From Symbiodinium natans (lineage: Eukaryota; Sar; Dinophyceae; Suessiales; Symbiodiniaceae), in NCBI GenBank assembly GCA_905221605.1, contig CAJNDS010000551.1:1-51239 (forward strand): a DNA stretch of 51,239 nt, in the 5' to 3' direction. The position numbers were made by a program, and so were the translations under genes. Shown one piece after another: positions 1-10,133 of this stretch; the stretch's first letter is position 1, and each line of letters opens with the position of its first letter. Below the pieces are notes generated by a model. It saw only the letters and a list, made by a program, of their open reading frames with translations, was not told the origin of the DNA and searched no databases.

Positions 1-243
1 CAGAAAAAAGAAGATAATAATTTTCGTTATAAGGGCAACATAGGGAGTATTATTTTTTTTTTGGGGGGGGGTTCTTAAATAGCAAATACTACAAAAAAGA
101 GCCTTGGACATTTTAGATTTTTCCCTTATTGGTTTTAAGAGGATTATATTCCGGAATGTTTTCAGAGGGTTTCAAGGGCCATGCTAGGTAGGCGGTGGCC
201 GACCCTAAACCCTCAACCCCCTAAGCCCTAAGTCTGTTGCCAG
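1..243. other. Non-coding lead-in, low-complexity and degenerate telomere-like repeat
   Basis: AT-rich sequence with a run of T followed by G near 51-70, then degenerate CCCTAAA-type repeat around 205-230. No coding island is seen before the exon candidate at 244. Confidence 0.5.
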
Positions 244-3200
244 GAGAAGCCTGCACAGCCCGCTCGAGCGAGCCAGCAGCAGGCCACTGGCGAGGCGGTT
301 CTGCGCACTGTCTCGTGGTGAGCGCATGGGCATTGTGGTTTAGGGTTTAGGGTTTAGGGCTACCCCTAAACCCCAAACATACACCCATGCCACTGCATCA
401 GCGTACAGGACTCACATGCAGCGCTAGACCTCAAGCTTTTTAAGCCCAACTCCTTGGGAATTTTCCTTCTACTAGCAGTTCTCAATAGGGATTATAATGG
501 ATCATAATAGGGTGTACGATAATCCTCCTATTAAGGACTGATAGTGTCGTAGGGGGTACTGTAATAATCCCTTACTAAGGACTGACAGTATACATAATGT
601 GGGGTTCTAGAACAATCCCTATGAAGGACTGTTCGTAGAAGGGAGAACGTCCCAACCGATTCCTATCATGAGAGATTGGGCAGCCAGGCCCGTGTGTGGC
701 TCTACAATCCGCCTGCCTTCCGTGACGTGGCAATACGTGCCGTAGGCTGCAACATCAGCATAGAGTGTCTTAAAGTTTCCTCATTTATAGGGTTGATTAT
801 GGGTACCATGGTGACGGTCAAGGTTTGCGGTTTATGGTTTTACGGGTCTAAAAGCCCATATGCTGGCTACTTCTCAAATGTAGCCTGGCAATCGCTGCTG
901 AGCGCTGCTTACTGTCCCAGGTGCAACACCGGACATTGAGGGCCCCAGGACGCCGCGGGACATCAGGTTAGGGAAGCAGAATGACTTGTGGAACGAAAAA
1001 AGTAGAGGCCAAAGGGCCGTAGTTTGGATCACACCCACCAAGCAGATAGTATTTAGCAAGTAATAGGTTGCACCAGTCAGAATTACAGGGTAGACCACTA
1101 ACCCTAAAATCCCCACACCGAACCCTGCAAACATAAGTGCTCCGAACCCTGAGAAACCCTAAACTAAACCCTATAAACCCCAACCTCGACATCAAAGCCC
1201 TGTAAACCCCTCGAGCCTTACATGCTCTATACCAAGAACTGCCTAAAAACCGCATACATGGTCAAACCCTAACAATAACCCTGAGCCATGCGAAGCCGGA
1301 TATGAGCCCAGAGCTCTGTAAGCCCGAGGCCCTACACAAAAACCGAAAACAGGTTTAGGGTATATTCAAACCCTAAACCCTGAACCCTGAACCCTAAACC
1401 CTAAACACCCCCTAAGCCCGACGCCTTCAACTCCGAAGAGAAAAGCCCGGCAGGACACAGGTCATCCTAAGACCTGGACAGCGCTTCATGGTGTCCGAGG
1501 CCTTTCGGAATAGGGTATGTAGGGTATGTAGGCTTCAGGATTTAGGGTTTAAGGTTTAGGGTTTAGGGTTTAGGGCTGAGGGTTTAGGGCTGAGGGTTTA
1601 GGGCTGAGGGTTTAGGGTTGAGGCAGGGGCTGGGTGCTACTAAGTGACGGCGTGTTTCAGGGTTTTTGCTGGGTAGTTGCCGAGGTCCCCCCCCCCCCCC
1701 CCCTCCCCCCCTTCCCCAGTTTAGCTTAAACCCAAAACCGCTAGAATTTCCCTGTGGCGGCCCAGGGTCCCATACCAGGGGGACTCCATATCAGGAAGAA
1801 TAGGGAGGTTGGGGACCCCCCATGCATGAAGTCCTTGGAGTCTTGGAGGTTTAGGGATAGGGTTTAGGGTTTAGGGTTTAGGGTTTAGGGTTTAGGGTTT
1901 AGGGTTTAGGGTTTAGGGTTTAGGGTTTAGGGTTTAGGGTTTAGGGTTTAGGGTTTAGGATGATTTGCGAGTTACTGGGATCCTAGGGTAGTTGGGGGGA
2001 AGCGTCCCTTTTCTTGAGCCGAGCCCTGCTGGCGGCAGGAGCATGTGGGCACGGATGGCATCCGGTATCTGAAGCTCGCAGACGGCCGCATCCTTAGACG
2101 GCCTTAAGCCCCTTAAGAACCCCTAAAGCCCAAAAACCCCCTAACAACCCCAAACCCCTGAAACCACTACAGCCCCCAAAACCCTAAAACCCGTAAACCC
2201 TTAAAAAAAAAACCCTAAAGCGCCATAAACCACTAAAGCACCCCCCATAAAACCCTAAAACCCCAAACCCCCAAGACCCTACACCCCCTAGATGCCCTCT
2301 ATGCCCTCTAAGCCCCTAAAACCCTAAAACCCCTAAACCCCCTAAAAACCCCAAAGCCCCACAAACCTACAACCCTAAAACCCCCCGAGACCCCTTGAAT
2401 GCCCCCCTGAGCCCTAAGCGTCTTCCCCAGGCTCTGGCTGGATGTTTGAGAACAAGCCTGGAGCCGGAGTGCTCTGCGTTCGCCAGGACCGTTGCCCTAA
2501 ACTTCCTGAACCCTAAACCCTTGACCCTTGACCCTTAGCCCTAAACCCTAAACCATAGGAGGTCACGGGCTTGTTTTTTTTGTGTATTTTTTTTTTTTTT
2601 GGGGGGGGGGGTTGGGCTTTGGAAGTCTTTGGCTTTAGGGTGGGTAGGTAACCTCGACTCGTTGGGGTGTTTGGCTTTTTGGGGGCTTTCGGGGTTCTTT
2701 GCTTTACAATAAGCCCTTAGAACCGAAGGTTGTTCTTCCTCCTAGAAAGCCTAGCCCTAAACCCTGAACCCTAAACCCCAAGCCCCAAGCCCCAAGCACT
2801 AAGCCCTAAGCCCTAAACCCTAAACCTTAAACCCTACGCCTGCATGTTCCAGCGCCTTTCAGAACGGTGGCATGCCCCAAGACCTCCTGTCGAGGCTAAG
2901 CTGGGGCCTTAGATGGACTGGTTTTGTTTGGTTCTTAGATTTAGGGTTAGGGGGGGGGGGGGGGTTAGATTTAGGGTTTTGTGGGTTAAGGGTTTTGTGG
3001 GTTCAGGGGTTTAGGGCTTTCGGGGGTTGGGGGTTAGATTCAGGGTTTTGTGGGTTTAGGGGGTTTAGGCTTCGAGGGTTTAGGGTTTGGGGGTTCAGGG
3101 TTTGGGGGGTTGAGGGGTTTAGGGGTCAGAGGTCCAGGGCAGGGTTGATCCAGCTTGCTGCAGCAAACTTCTGAGACATCCTTTTTTGAGACATGCCGCG

Positions 3201-3900
3201 CGGAGTTGTTGCTGTTGGCCTCGCTCGCACATGAACTCCCGCTCAATGAAAGGTGCCCCAAATGTGCATTTCCCCCTAAACAGGGCCTCAATGTCCCAAT
3301 ATGCCTCCAAAATACTAGAATCCTCATGGATCCCAGAGCCCGTAATCCTTACAATAAGAACCCCATAAATGTATCCCCATATTGGGAACCCCGAATCACT
3401 CCGCTCATTCTTCTTCTTATTTTTCTTCTTCTTCTTCTTCTTCTTCTGCTTCTGCTTCTGCTGCTTCTTCTTCTTCTTGGTTCGGGTTTTTCAGTATCAA
3501 GGCAGGACGCTGTTGGATTAGGAGATCATGGTCTGTGTGTTATAGTTCAGGAGGGTGCATCTGACCTTGCCCCCTGTGCCTGATTCAAGGCGACCGGGCG
3601 CCGCAAGATGACAAGCTCATGCATGTGGAGGATGCGAAGGCCTGCCCATGCCATGCCACCGTCGATTCTTGCCGGCCCCCGCAACAGTCCTAAATCCCCA
3701 ATGACGCCCTAAGCCCTAAACCCTACCCTGAACCCTAAACCCGAAATCCCAAACCCTTAATCTTCACCCGGCACCCTAAACCCTAAGCCCTACACCCTAA
3801 ACCCCAAACCCGAACCATCCCCTGGCCCTGCTCGCAGCAGGCTTTCTTGATGCACATGCACAGGATTCTGAACACGCTCGCGACCCAGATGCTGCATGAA
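244..3900 (+). CDS. Multi-exon gene, SH3-like LADGR-motif protein, partial; exons separated by telomere-repeat introns
   Basis: Candidate exons: 244-317, 688-741, 1454-1514, 2039-2087, 2431-2486, 2853-2894, 3506-3530, 3590-3639, 3841-3900. From 1454 onward the chosen limits keep one frame. The core joins VILRPGQRFMVSEAF, GTDGIRYLKLADGR and SGWMFENKPGAGVLCVR; this order (PGE.F.VSEE, LADGRGW, KPGVG) is a motif I know from many dinoflagellate proteins, where it looks like a small SH3-type beta domain. Later exons read RLSERWHAPRPPVE, GDRAPQDDKLMHVEDAK and AFLMHMHRILNTLATQMLHE. The exon at 688 reads ARVWLYNPPAFRDV. Introns start GC (after 2087, 2894, 3639), GT (after 1514, 3530) or GA (after 2486, 3900). 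Introns hold TTTAGGG and CCCTAAA tracts in both orientations. The molecular function is unknown; the 5' end and the first two joins are the weakest parts. Confidence 0.65.
455..653. mobile_element. MITE-like inverted repeat, family 2 (ACTAACAGTCC termini), expanded copy
   Basis: Termini resemble GGGAA-TT-CC-CTTCTACTAGCAGT on the left and the inverted ACTGTTCGTAGAAGGGAGAACGTCCC on the right. The interior repeats the AATCCCT..AAGGACTG module several times. Related copies lie at 31480, 35844 and 40998. It lies in the first intron of the LADGR-motif gene. Confidence 0.65.
1545..1600 (+). repeat. Interstitial TTTAGGG tract with GGGCTGA variants
   Basis: Short telomere-type tract with the G-rich strand on +, including repeated GGGTTTAGGGCTGA units. 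It follows the donor at 1515, inside an intron. Confidence 0.9.
1683..1709 (+). repeat. Poly(C) run with one T
   Basis: About 27 bases of almost pure C in an intron. Similar long G or C runs recur across the window. Confidence 0.9.
1850..1960 (+). repeat. Interstitial telomeric repeat (TTTAGGG)n, about 14 near-perfect copies
   Basis: Perfect heptamers in the G-strand orientation, lying between exons 1454-1514 and 2039-2087, so it is intronic. Confidence 0.97.
3426..3480 (+). repeat. TTC/CTT triplet microsatellite
   Basis: Pyrimidine-rich (TTC)n with TGC interruptions. Apparent Ser- or Leu-rich ORFs across it are artefacts of the repeat. It forms a long pyrimidine tract ahead of the AG at 3504-3505. 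Confidence 0.9.
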
Positions 3901-3917
3901 GATATACATACATGAAA

Positions 3918-3958
3918 TATATATATATATATACATATGTATATATATATATATATAC
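3918..3958. repeat. TA-rich microsatellite
   Basis: Alternating TA with a central CATATG, just after the donor of exon 3841-3900. Confidence 0.9.
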
Positions 3959-4217
3959 CTATCTATCTGTATTTTGTTGTGAATCAACAAACGGCAGATA
4001 TTGTGTATTTACATATGTATGTATCTATATGTGTATGTATAGATGCCATGTAGCGGCACGCGTCACGCTGATACAACCAGGTCTCTAACAAACATCCCGA
4101 GGCGCATCTTGTCGTCAACCTCCACCCTCAGCCTTGAATCCCAAACCCTAACCCTAAACCCGAAACCCTAAACCCTAAACCCTAAAAGCTTTCAAGGCTT
4201 CTCCTTTGCAAATTCAG

Positions 4218-6275
4218 GAAGCAAGTGCGGCCTGTGGTGGAAGGCAGCATCCGGGAAGACCAGCCACCAAGCCCAGAAGCCCCGAGACTTGTCCCGCCTG
4301 CATGAAGCCTAGCATTCGCGGTCAACGTTAAGCCCCAGGTACCAAATTTTGGGTACGTACTCTTTCGTCGTCAAGTCGTGCTTAGTTATGGAACCCTAAA
4401 TCCTAAACCCTAGAGCCTAGAGGGTTGTAAAGGATGCTTGGAAGGTCTTGCCTTATATGTTTAGAAACCGATGAGACCAAAAACCACAGCAGGCCTGCAG
4501 AGGGAGCTTCCGGAAAGAATACGGAGCGTCACCGAGGCAGGGTTTAGGGTTTAGGGTTTAGGGTTCAGGGTTCAGGGTTCAGGGTTCAGGGTTTACTTGA
4601 AGGTTCGCGGGTACTGATGAGTAGGGTTATAAGTGCGCGAATTAAGGTTATAACCATAGTTGCCCACTTCTAAAGCCCGCTTATAAGTATCCATGAACCT
4701 CCAAGTAGGGCCGGGCTTTGGGAAATTTATGGGTTCGGGGGTCTTGAGGCTTTGTAGGGATTAGGAATAATTAGAGAATTTGGGTCTAATCTTTAGGGGT
4801 CTTATGGGTTTAAGGGTTTTGGGTTTGTAGGGATTAGAGAAAGAGATGTTGAGTTTACTTGAAGGTTCATGGGCACTTATGAGTAGGGTTATAAGTACCC
4901 TAATTAAGGTCATAGCACCAGCTAGCAGCTAGCACCAAGCAGCTAAAAGCTCGCAGCTAACAGCTAGCAGCTAGCAGCCAGCAGCCGGCTAGCAGTACCA
5001 GCTAACCCTTGTTACCCCACTTATAACCCACTCATTAGGGTTTAACGACCGCTGATGAATGTCCTGGTTGAGAGTGCTGAGCGTCAGGTGAACCACTACA
5101 AAACGCTGTAACGTAGCCTAACAAGGCATAGAGTATAACACATGAGCAAATACCATACTACCTCTAATCCCAAACCCTGAACACATTGAATGCTACATTA
5201 CCCACATGGGCGGGGGGGGGGGGGGGGGGTTTCCGAAAATTGGGGTACCTTTTTTGGGGTGTCCCTTTAAAGGGGATTCTGCTCTGTTTGGGGTATGAAT
5301 GCTGTGCCCCTATTTTGGGAAATACCCACATGTGGGCTGCTGTTGACCCTAAACCCTAAACCCTAAACCCTAAACCCTAAACCCCAAAACCCTAAACCTT
5401 CGGCACCTGACAGGTTCAGAAGAGCCAAGAGACCGAGCTGACCATAGAGAAGGCACGCTCCCATACCACCAAGTACCCCTTCAGCGGATGTGGAGTAGTT
5501 CTCTGAGTAACTGGGTTCTGGAGTACTGTACTTTAATACTTTTTTTTGGTTCTGGGTTCCTATTATAGCTACTTATACCTAAAAAGTATATACTTTTTTT
5601 CCAGGGTCTACTCCAAAGGTAGGGTAAAGGCCTAGACCAGATTTCTACATTGGTGTACAGGGCACAAGCCAGGCTAAGCAGAAACAAAACAAAAGGGCTT
5701 TGGGCTTAGAAGTAGACTGGGAAACTGTCAACCTTTTTGGGTAAACCTGTGGGGTACTCGACAACTAAGCAAGGCTTTCAGAAGTTTAGGGTTTAGGGTT
5801 TAGGGTTTAGGGTTTGGGGTTTAGGGTTTAGGGTTTAGGGTTTAGGGTTTAGGGTTTCTTTTGTTCTGCGGACCAGGCCAAGCGAGTTCTCATCGATGCC
5901 TGCAAAAGCGCCTTGGAGCGATTAGCACTGCGAAGCTCAGGGTTTAGGGTTTAGGAATTAGGGTTTAGGGTTTAGGAATTAGGGTTTAGGGTTTAGGGTT
6001 TAGGGGGTTGAAGGTTAGTTTCGGGTTTCGTGGGTTGAGGGTCGAGGGTCTCAGCTGCCAAGTTTGAGCCGACGCGTTGCCCGAGGTCTCTTCAAGGACT
6101 TCGGCTTCCAGGTGGGAGCATGCACAGCCTCCGCAAATTTGCACGTGCTGTCTCTGAAGTTAAGTGCCCCTTGAGCCCTAAGCCCTAAACCCTAAACCCT
6201 AAACCCCTTGGCCTCAGGTGTCTCAGGAGGGTCAGCAGGAGTTGCTCGAAGCGCCTGGGCCTCTGAGGGCGACAG
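4218..6275 (+). CDS. Exon set, unnamed, probably a continuation of the upstream gene
   Basis: Candidate exons: 4218-4307 (starts EASAACGGRQHPGR), 5414-5473 (VQKSQETELTIEKARSH), 5877-5939 (AKRVLIDACKSALERLA), 6055-6159 (35 codons, includes RVARGLFKDFGFQVGAC) and 6218-6275 (VSQEGQQELLEAPGP). Each follows an AG, is open in one frame, has protein-like composition and lies between telomeric tracts. The 5414 and 5877 pieces look alpha-helical and charged. Phases are compatible but not forced. A further coding-like island lies at 6440-6560, where all three frames are open in part. No family recognised. Confidence 0.5.
4595..4706. mobile_element. MITE-like inverted repeat, family 1 (ACTTGGAGGTTCATGGGTACTTA termini)
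   Basis: Left end ACTTGAAGGTTCGCGGGTACT, right end AAGTATCCATGAACCTCCAAGT, with interior TAGGGTTATAAGTG. About 110 bp. A second half-copy begins at 4857 and runs into an AGCTAGC-rich patch. Confidence 0.8.
4916..5006 (+). repeat. Degenerate AGCTAGC/AGCAGCTA repeat
   Basis: About 90 bp of imperfect AGCTAGCAGCTAA units following the family 1 half-element at 4857-4915. Confidence 0.8.
5230..5334 (+). mobile_element. MITE-like element, family 7 (TTTCCGAAAAT..GGGGTACC termini)
   Basis: Left TTTCCGAAAATTGGGGTACC, right CCCCTATTTTGGGAAA. Interior CTTTAAAGGGGATTCTGCTC. The same element lies in the opposite direction at 16171-16267. It is preceded by a run of about 20 G. Confidence 0.75.
5345..5398 (-). 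repeat. Interstitial telomeric repeat (CCCTAAA)n
   Basis: C-strand heptamers on +, directly upstream of the exon starting at 5414. Confidence 0.95.
5784..5860 (+). repeat. Interstitial telomeric repeat (TTTAGGG)n
   Basis: About 11 copies with one TTTGGGG variant, intronic between exons 5414-5473 and 5877-5939. Confidence 0.95.
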
Positions 6276-6317
6276 GTGCATGGCACTCCCCCAAATGCCT
6301 GCCAGCTAAGTCCATTG

Positions 6318-6426
6318 CTACTATTTGCTTAAGAACCCCAAAAGAAGAAAGCAATAATAGTCCCTATAGTACCCTTAACAAGGAATAATATTCTACTTTT
6401 TTTCGGGGTTCTTAAGCAAGTAGTAG
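6318..6426. mobile_element. MITE-like inverted repeat, family 3 (CTACTATTTGCTTAAGAACCCC termini)
   Basis: Left CTACTATTTGCTTAAGAACCCC and right GGGGTTCTTAAGCAAGTAGTAG are nearly perfect inverted repeats around an AT-rich core, 109 bp in all. Relatives lie at 24615 and 43414. Confidence 0.85.
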
Positions 6427-6954
6427 ATTAGGGTTTCCACCTTTGCTCAAGAGACGCCAAGGTTGCGAGAACACGAGCCATGCAACCTGGTCTACATCAT
6501 GGTGCGCTGCACTTCCCATGCTCGCGATGCTGCCTAGAGATGCAGACTCTGCAAAGGGGCCAGCAGGAGTCCCCAATATTCCCAGACTTATCCCGTACTT
6601 AAGGGAAATTCTTCAGATTGCAGTAGGGGTCCGAACATGATCCAAGGGGTCTTCCTTAAACAGGGGGTATTGCAGTGTCTGGGCAATATTGCATCCCTTT
6701 GGATCCACACAAGTATCCCTAAACCCTAAACCCTGACTTGTGTAGGGTTTTAGGGCTTCAGGGTTTGAGCGCTTCAGCAAAGTATGCTAAAACCTAGCCA
6801 CGCCCTCGGGATTCTTACTGCGATTTTGCATTATCTGGCTTTAAGAGAGAGTTTCAGAGCTCTTGGGATGTTTTGACTTATTCCTGACTCTTGGCTTTAG
6901 GAAAAGTGTCGAAAAGGGAGGTCTCAAGGGTTTAGGGTTTTTGGAGGTTCCAAG

Positions 6955-9793
6955 GCCAGGCTAGCTGCAGCTGCAGTCTCACGGCAGGCCACGAGCATCG
7001 AGCTGGTGCTGCAGATCCCTCCTGGAGGCCCGAAGAAGCTCGGTTCGGTGTAAACCCTAAACCCTAAACCCTGAACCCTAAACCCTAAACCCTAAACCCT
7101 AAACCCTAAACCCTAAACCCTTGGAGTCTAGAGTTTAGGATCAGGGGCTTTCTTGGCTAATTCGCCCCGAAAACAATCCTCAGGCCTCACCTCCCCCAGC
7201 CATGTGGATGCAGGTTGGTTCGGCCTGAGTCAGCTTCGCCGGGGATTCCAGGCACGCACAGGGGGTTTAGGGTTGAGGGTTTCGGGGGTTCAGGGTATAG
7301 GTTTAGGGTTTAGGGTTTACGGTTTAGGGTTTAGGGTTTAGGGTTAGGGGTTTAGGGTTTAGGGTTTAGTGTGGGGGGAGGGGTACCTAAGCGATATAAG
7401 ACTAGTATACACTATATACGGTACTTTCGTGAACTGTATACGAAGCTATCTGTACTCAACCTAATCTACTCTAATTATCATTACTCTAAGCTATAGTTTT
7501 CAAATAAAGAGAGAGGCCTGGATCAATCCCCCCAAACTGCCCTCGTGGGCCCTAAGCACTCCAGATCCTCAGGTTCAGCGTTCAGGGTTCACTCCGGCCC
7601 TGAAGCACCTTGAAACCTAAACCCTGAACTCACGGAACCCACCAAACCCTAGCCCTAAACCCCAAATCCTAAACCCCACACCCCAAACCCTAAACCCTAA
7701 ACCCTAAACCCTAAACCCTAAACCCTAAACCCTAAACCCTAAACCCTAAACCCTAAACCCTAAACCCTAAACCCTAAACCCTAAACCCTAAACCCTAAAC
7801 CCTAAACCCTAAACCCTAAACCCAAGCAGCCAGCAGGTTGTCGTGAAGCACAGCGGTCCTGCTCAGCTGGTCGGCAAGCGTGGAGTGTCGGGAGCTTGGC
7901 TTCGAGGGTATGTAGACCCTGCGGGTTTAGGTTGGTTTCGAGGCGTGGGGACACATGCGACGTGGGGGCTTCATGAGTTACGTTTAGGGCCAGGGCTTCA
8001 GGTTTAGGGTTGAGGGTTCAGGTTCCAGCGCTGGGGTTTTAGGGTTTACTTAGGGTTCAGGGTTCGGGGGTTAGCATCGGGAAGGGACATCAGCATGCAT
8101 CAGGCTTCTGAAGAAGGACGGCGAGCAGTGGCTCGTGCGCTTGGATGGCGTGGACGAGGAGCTCTTGCGAGCATGTTGGCAGCGATGCCATGAGGGGTGA
8201 AGGCCAATTTGAAGATTTTCCGAAGCCCGCCCCCACGCCAAACACTCTGCGGGTCGGGCATTCTGAGCTCATTTATAGAAGGCGGGCGCAAGAGCGAAGA
8301 GGACTGAACAACAAAGCCATCAAGCGAAGTCGTGCAAGTTCTGCAGTAGGCCTAATCCCTAAACCTTGAGCCGTACACGCTAAGAATTTCAAAAAGAACC
8401 GAAAACATAAGCGGACATCCCTTGAAGGACCGACTTCTACCTTCGGAGGAGCTGACGCTTGCCCCAGACCCGCAGGCGGTCAAGGACGGCTCTTGCACTG
8501 TCGGGTGCCGCGTGCAGGGTTTGGGATTCGGGGTTTAGGGTTTAGTGTGTGTGGGTTCAAGATTTAGGGTTTCAGGGTTCAGGGTTTTCGGTTTCGGGCG
8601 CGGGGTTTGAGACGTTGGGCTTCAGGCTGGTGACGGTGGCATGGTTGGGAAGATCGCTCTCCGATGCTCATGACAGGCAACCTCCCCTCTGAACCCTCAA
8701 CTTTCAGCCTTACGACCTCAAAACCCTTACGAGATGAATCGCTTCAGCCCCCAAGCCCAAAGCCCCAAATCCTACCTAAACCGCAGTTGACCCGAGATGT
8801 TTGGGAGGAGGCGAGCAAAGCCAAGGAGATCAAGGCCCACTTTCTGCTTCGAAAAACCCCTGGATCCTGAAACCCTAAACTTCTACACCCTAAGCCTTGA
8901 ACCCTGACTTTCCCCCAAACCCTTAATTCCCCACACCCTATAAAAAAACACATCTTTTCTGAGCCCGAAAGGCATGGGAAGACCAAGACCCCTATAAGCC
9001 CTGTAAGGCCCGACAGGGCTCATGTTCGACGCAAAGCCCCAAACCTTAAACCTTAAACCCTCAACCCTCAACTCTGTCAACCCAAGTATGGCCTTGGGCT
9101 CAAGAGGCGCAGCAAGGTTTAGGGTTTGGGGTTTAGGGTTTGGGTTTAGGGTTTTGGGTTTAGGGTTTAGGGTTTAGGGGTTATGTCGGTGATTCGTGGC
9201 TTTCGGGCTCCAGAATTCTAAGCGTGCAGGGTTTTTTGGCGTTCAGGGTTTTTGGTATTTGTTGTTGGTTGATATTTTGTTTTTGATGGGGTTGAGGATT
9301 TACAGTAGGGTCTCGGGTTTGGGGTGTCAGAGTATAGAGTTTTCAGCCGTAGGCTAGGCCCTCAATGACGTAGAGTCGTTAGAGGGTCAAGGTTCAGGGG
9401 GTTTAGGGTTGGCGGTTCCGGGTCCAGGGTTAAGTTTAGGTAGTAGAGTTTGTATACCCTAAGCCTTTACGCGCGTAGCTTAAAGCCCTAAAGCCCTCCT
9501 TTAGGACGTATCTTAGTAGTGAATGAGGGAAATAGAGGCACCTTATATCCCGAACCTTTGGGGATCATATAGGGTGCCTAATTTCTTCATTCCCTACTAA
9601 GAACCAGTAAGTTCTGAAACCCCCAAACCCCAAACCCTGAACCCTAAACCCCAAACCATAAACACCAAACCCTAAACCCCAAACCCTAAACCCTAAACCC
9701 TAAAACCCTAAACCCTAAACCCCAAAGCCTCAAACCCGAGACCCGCCAGAGGCCTCGGCATCAGAGAAGGAGCTCGAGATGGAGGCTGCGTAG
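6955..9793 (+). CDS. Multi-exon gene segment with an SH3-like/KOW-like run, exons in telomere-repeat introns
   Basis: A phase-consistent chain: 6955-7037 (SIELVLQIPPGGPK), 7200-7251 (HVDAGWFGLSQLRRGFQ), 7837-7907 (VVVKHSGPAQLVGKRGV..GAWLR), 8104-8170 (LLKKDGEQWLVRLDGVDEEL), 8449-8517 (ELTLAPDPQAVKDGS..CRVQ). The 7837-8170 join has the pattern of an SH3-like or KOW-type module (xLVGKRGVxGxW..G.W.VRLDG). Weaker exons follow: 8626-8660, 8797-8836 (VWEEASKAKEIK), 9087-9115 (YGLGLKRRSK) and 9752-9793 (ASASEKELEMEAA, then TAG, possibly the gene end). Introns start GC after 7037, 7251 and 8170 and GT after 7907. It may be the 3' part of the gene starting near 244. The biochemical role is unknown. 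Confidence 0.65.
7051..7120 (-). repeat. Interstitial telomeric repeat (CCCTAAA)n
   Basis: About 10 heptamers with one CCCTGAA variant, intronic. Confidence 0.95.
7262..7368 (+). repeat. Interstitial TTTAGGG tract, partly degenerate
   Basis: G-strand orientation. It lies just after the GC donor at 7252, so the same intron holds G-strand repeat here and C-strand repeat at 7688. Confidence 0.93.
7688..7824 (-). repeat. Long perfect telomeric array (CCCTAAA)n, about 19 copies
   Basis: One of the two longest perfect arrays in the window. It ends 13 bases before the exon that starts at 7837. Confidence 0.98.
9117..9180 (+). repeat. Interstitial TTTAGGG tract with TTTGGGG and TTTTGGG variants
   Basis: It begins right after the small exon ending at 9115. 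The GT of GGTTTAGGG could serve as the splice donor. Confidence 0.93.
9503..9612. mobile_element. MITE-like inverted repeat, family 4 (CTTAGTAGGGAATGAGGG termini)
   Basis: Left CTTAGTAGTGAATGAGGGAA with GGCACC, right GGTGCC..TTCATTCCCTACTAAG. About 100 bp. Relatives at 24867 and 26797. Confidence 0.8.
9660..9728 (-). repeat. Interstitial CCCTAAA tract with variants
   Basis: Mixed CCCTAAA, CCCCAAA and CACCAAA units upstream of the exon at 9752. Confidence 0.93.
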
Positions 9794-9837
9794 TTCACGA
9801 GCTTTCGGGGGAATAAGGGTTTAGGTCCGAACTTGTG

Positions 9838-9908
9838 GTTTTAGGGTTTAGGATTTAGAGTTTAGTGTTTAGGGTCTAGGGTTTAGGGTTTAGGGTTTAG
9901 GGTTTAGG
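9838..9908 (+). repeat. Interstitial TTTAGGG tract, partly degenerate
   Basis: G-strand units with TTTAGAG and TTTAGTG variants. Confidence 0.93.
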
Positions 9909-10133
9909 CGATTTAGGGTTTGGATTTTAACATGAGATCCGTGTAGAGTCAATGTACCGTGGTCGATCTCCGAGAAGAACCTCCAACCCTACAGCCTCCA
10001 GGTCTTTTTGCACCTCGTTGGGCGGCAGTGTGAAACCAGTGGGCTGATGTACACGAAAAGGAAGAGTAGTTTTGTTCTTCGGGTGTAGGGCTTGGGGTCT
10101 TGACGGTCTTGCTTGTGTTGCAGCTGTGCCATA

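Noticed and set aside
3155-3583. 142-codon ORF with a Leu-rich middle
   Set aside because: The Leu run is the TTC/CTT microsatellite; only the short part at 3506-3530 fits an exon.
7688-7824. Reading the long CCCTAAA array as a true chromosome end
   Set aside because: Genes continue on both sides and array orientation switches many times in the window.
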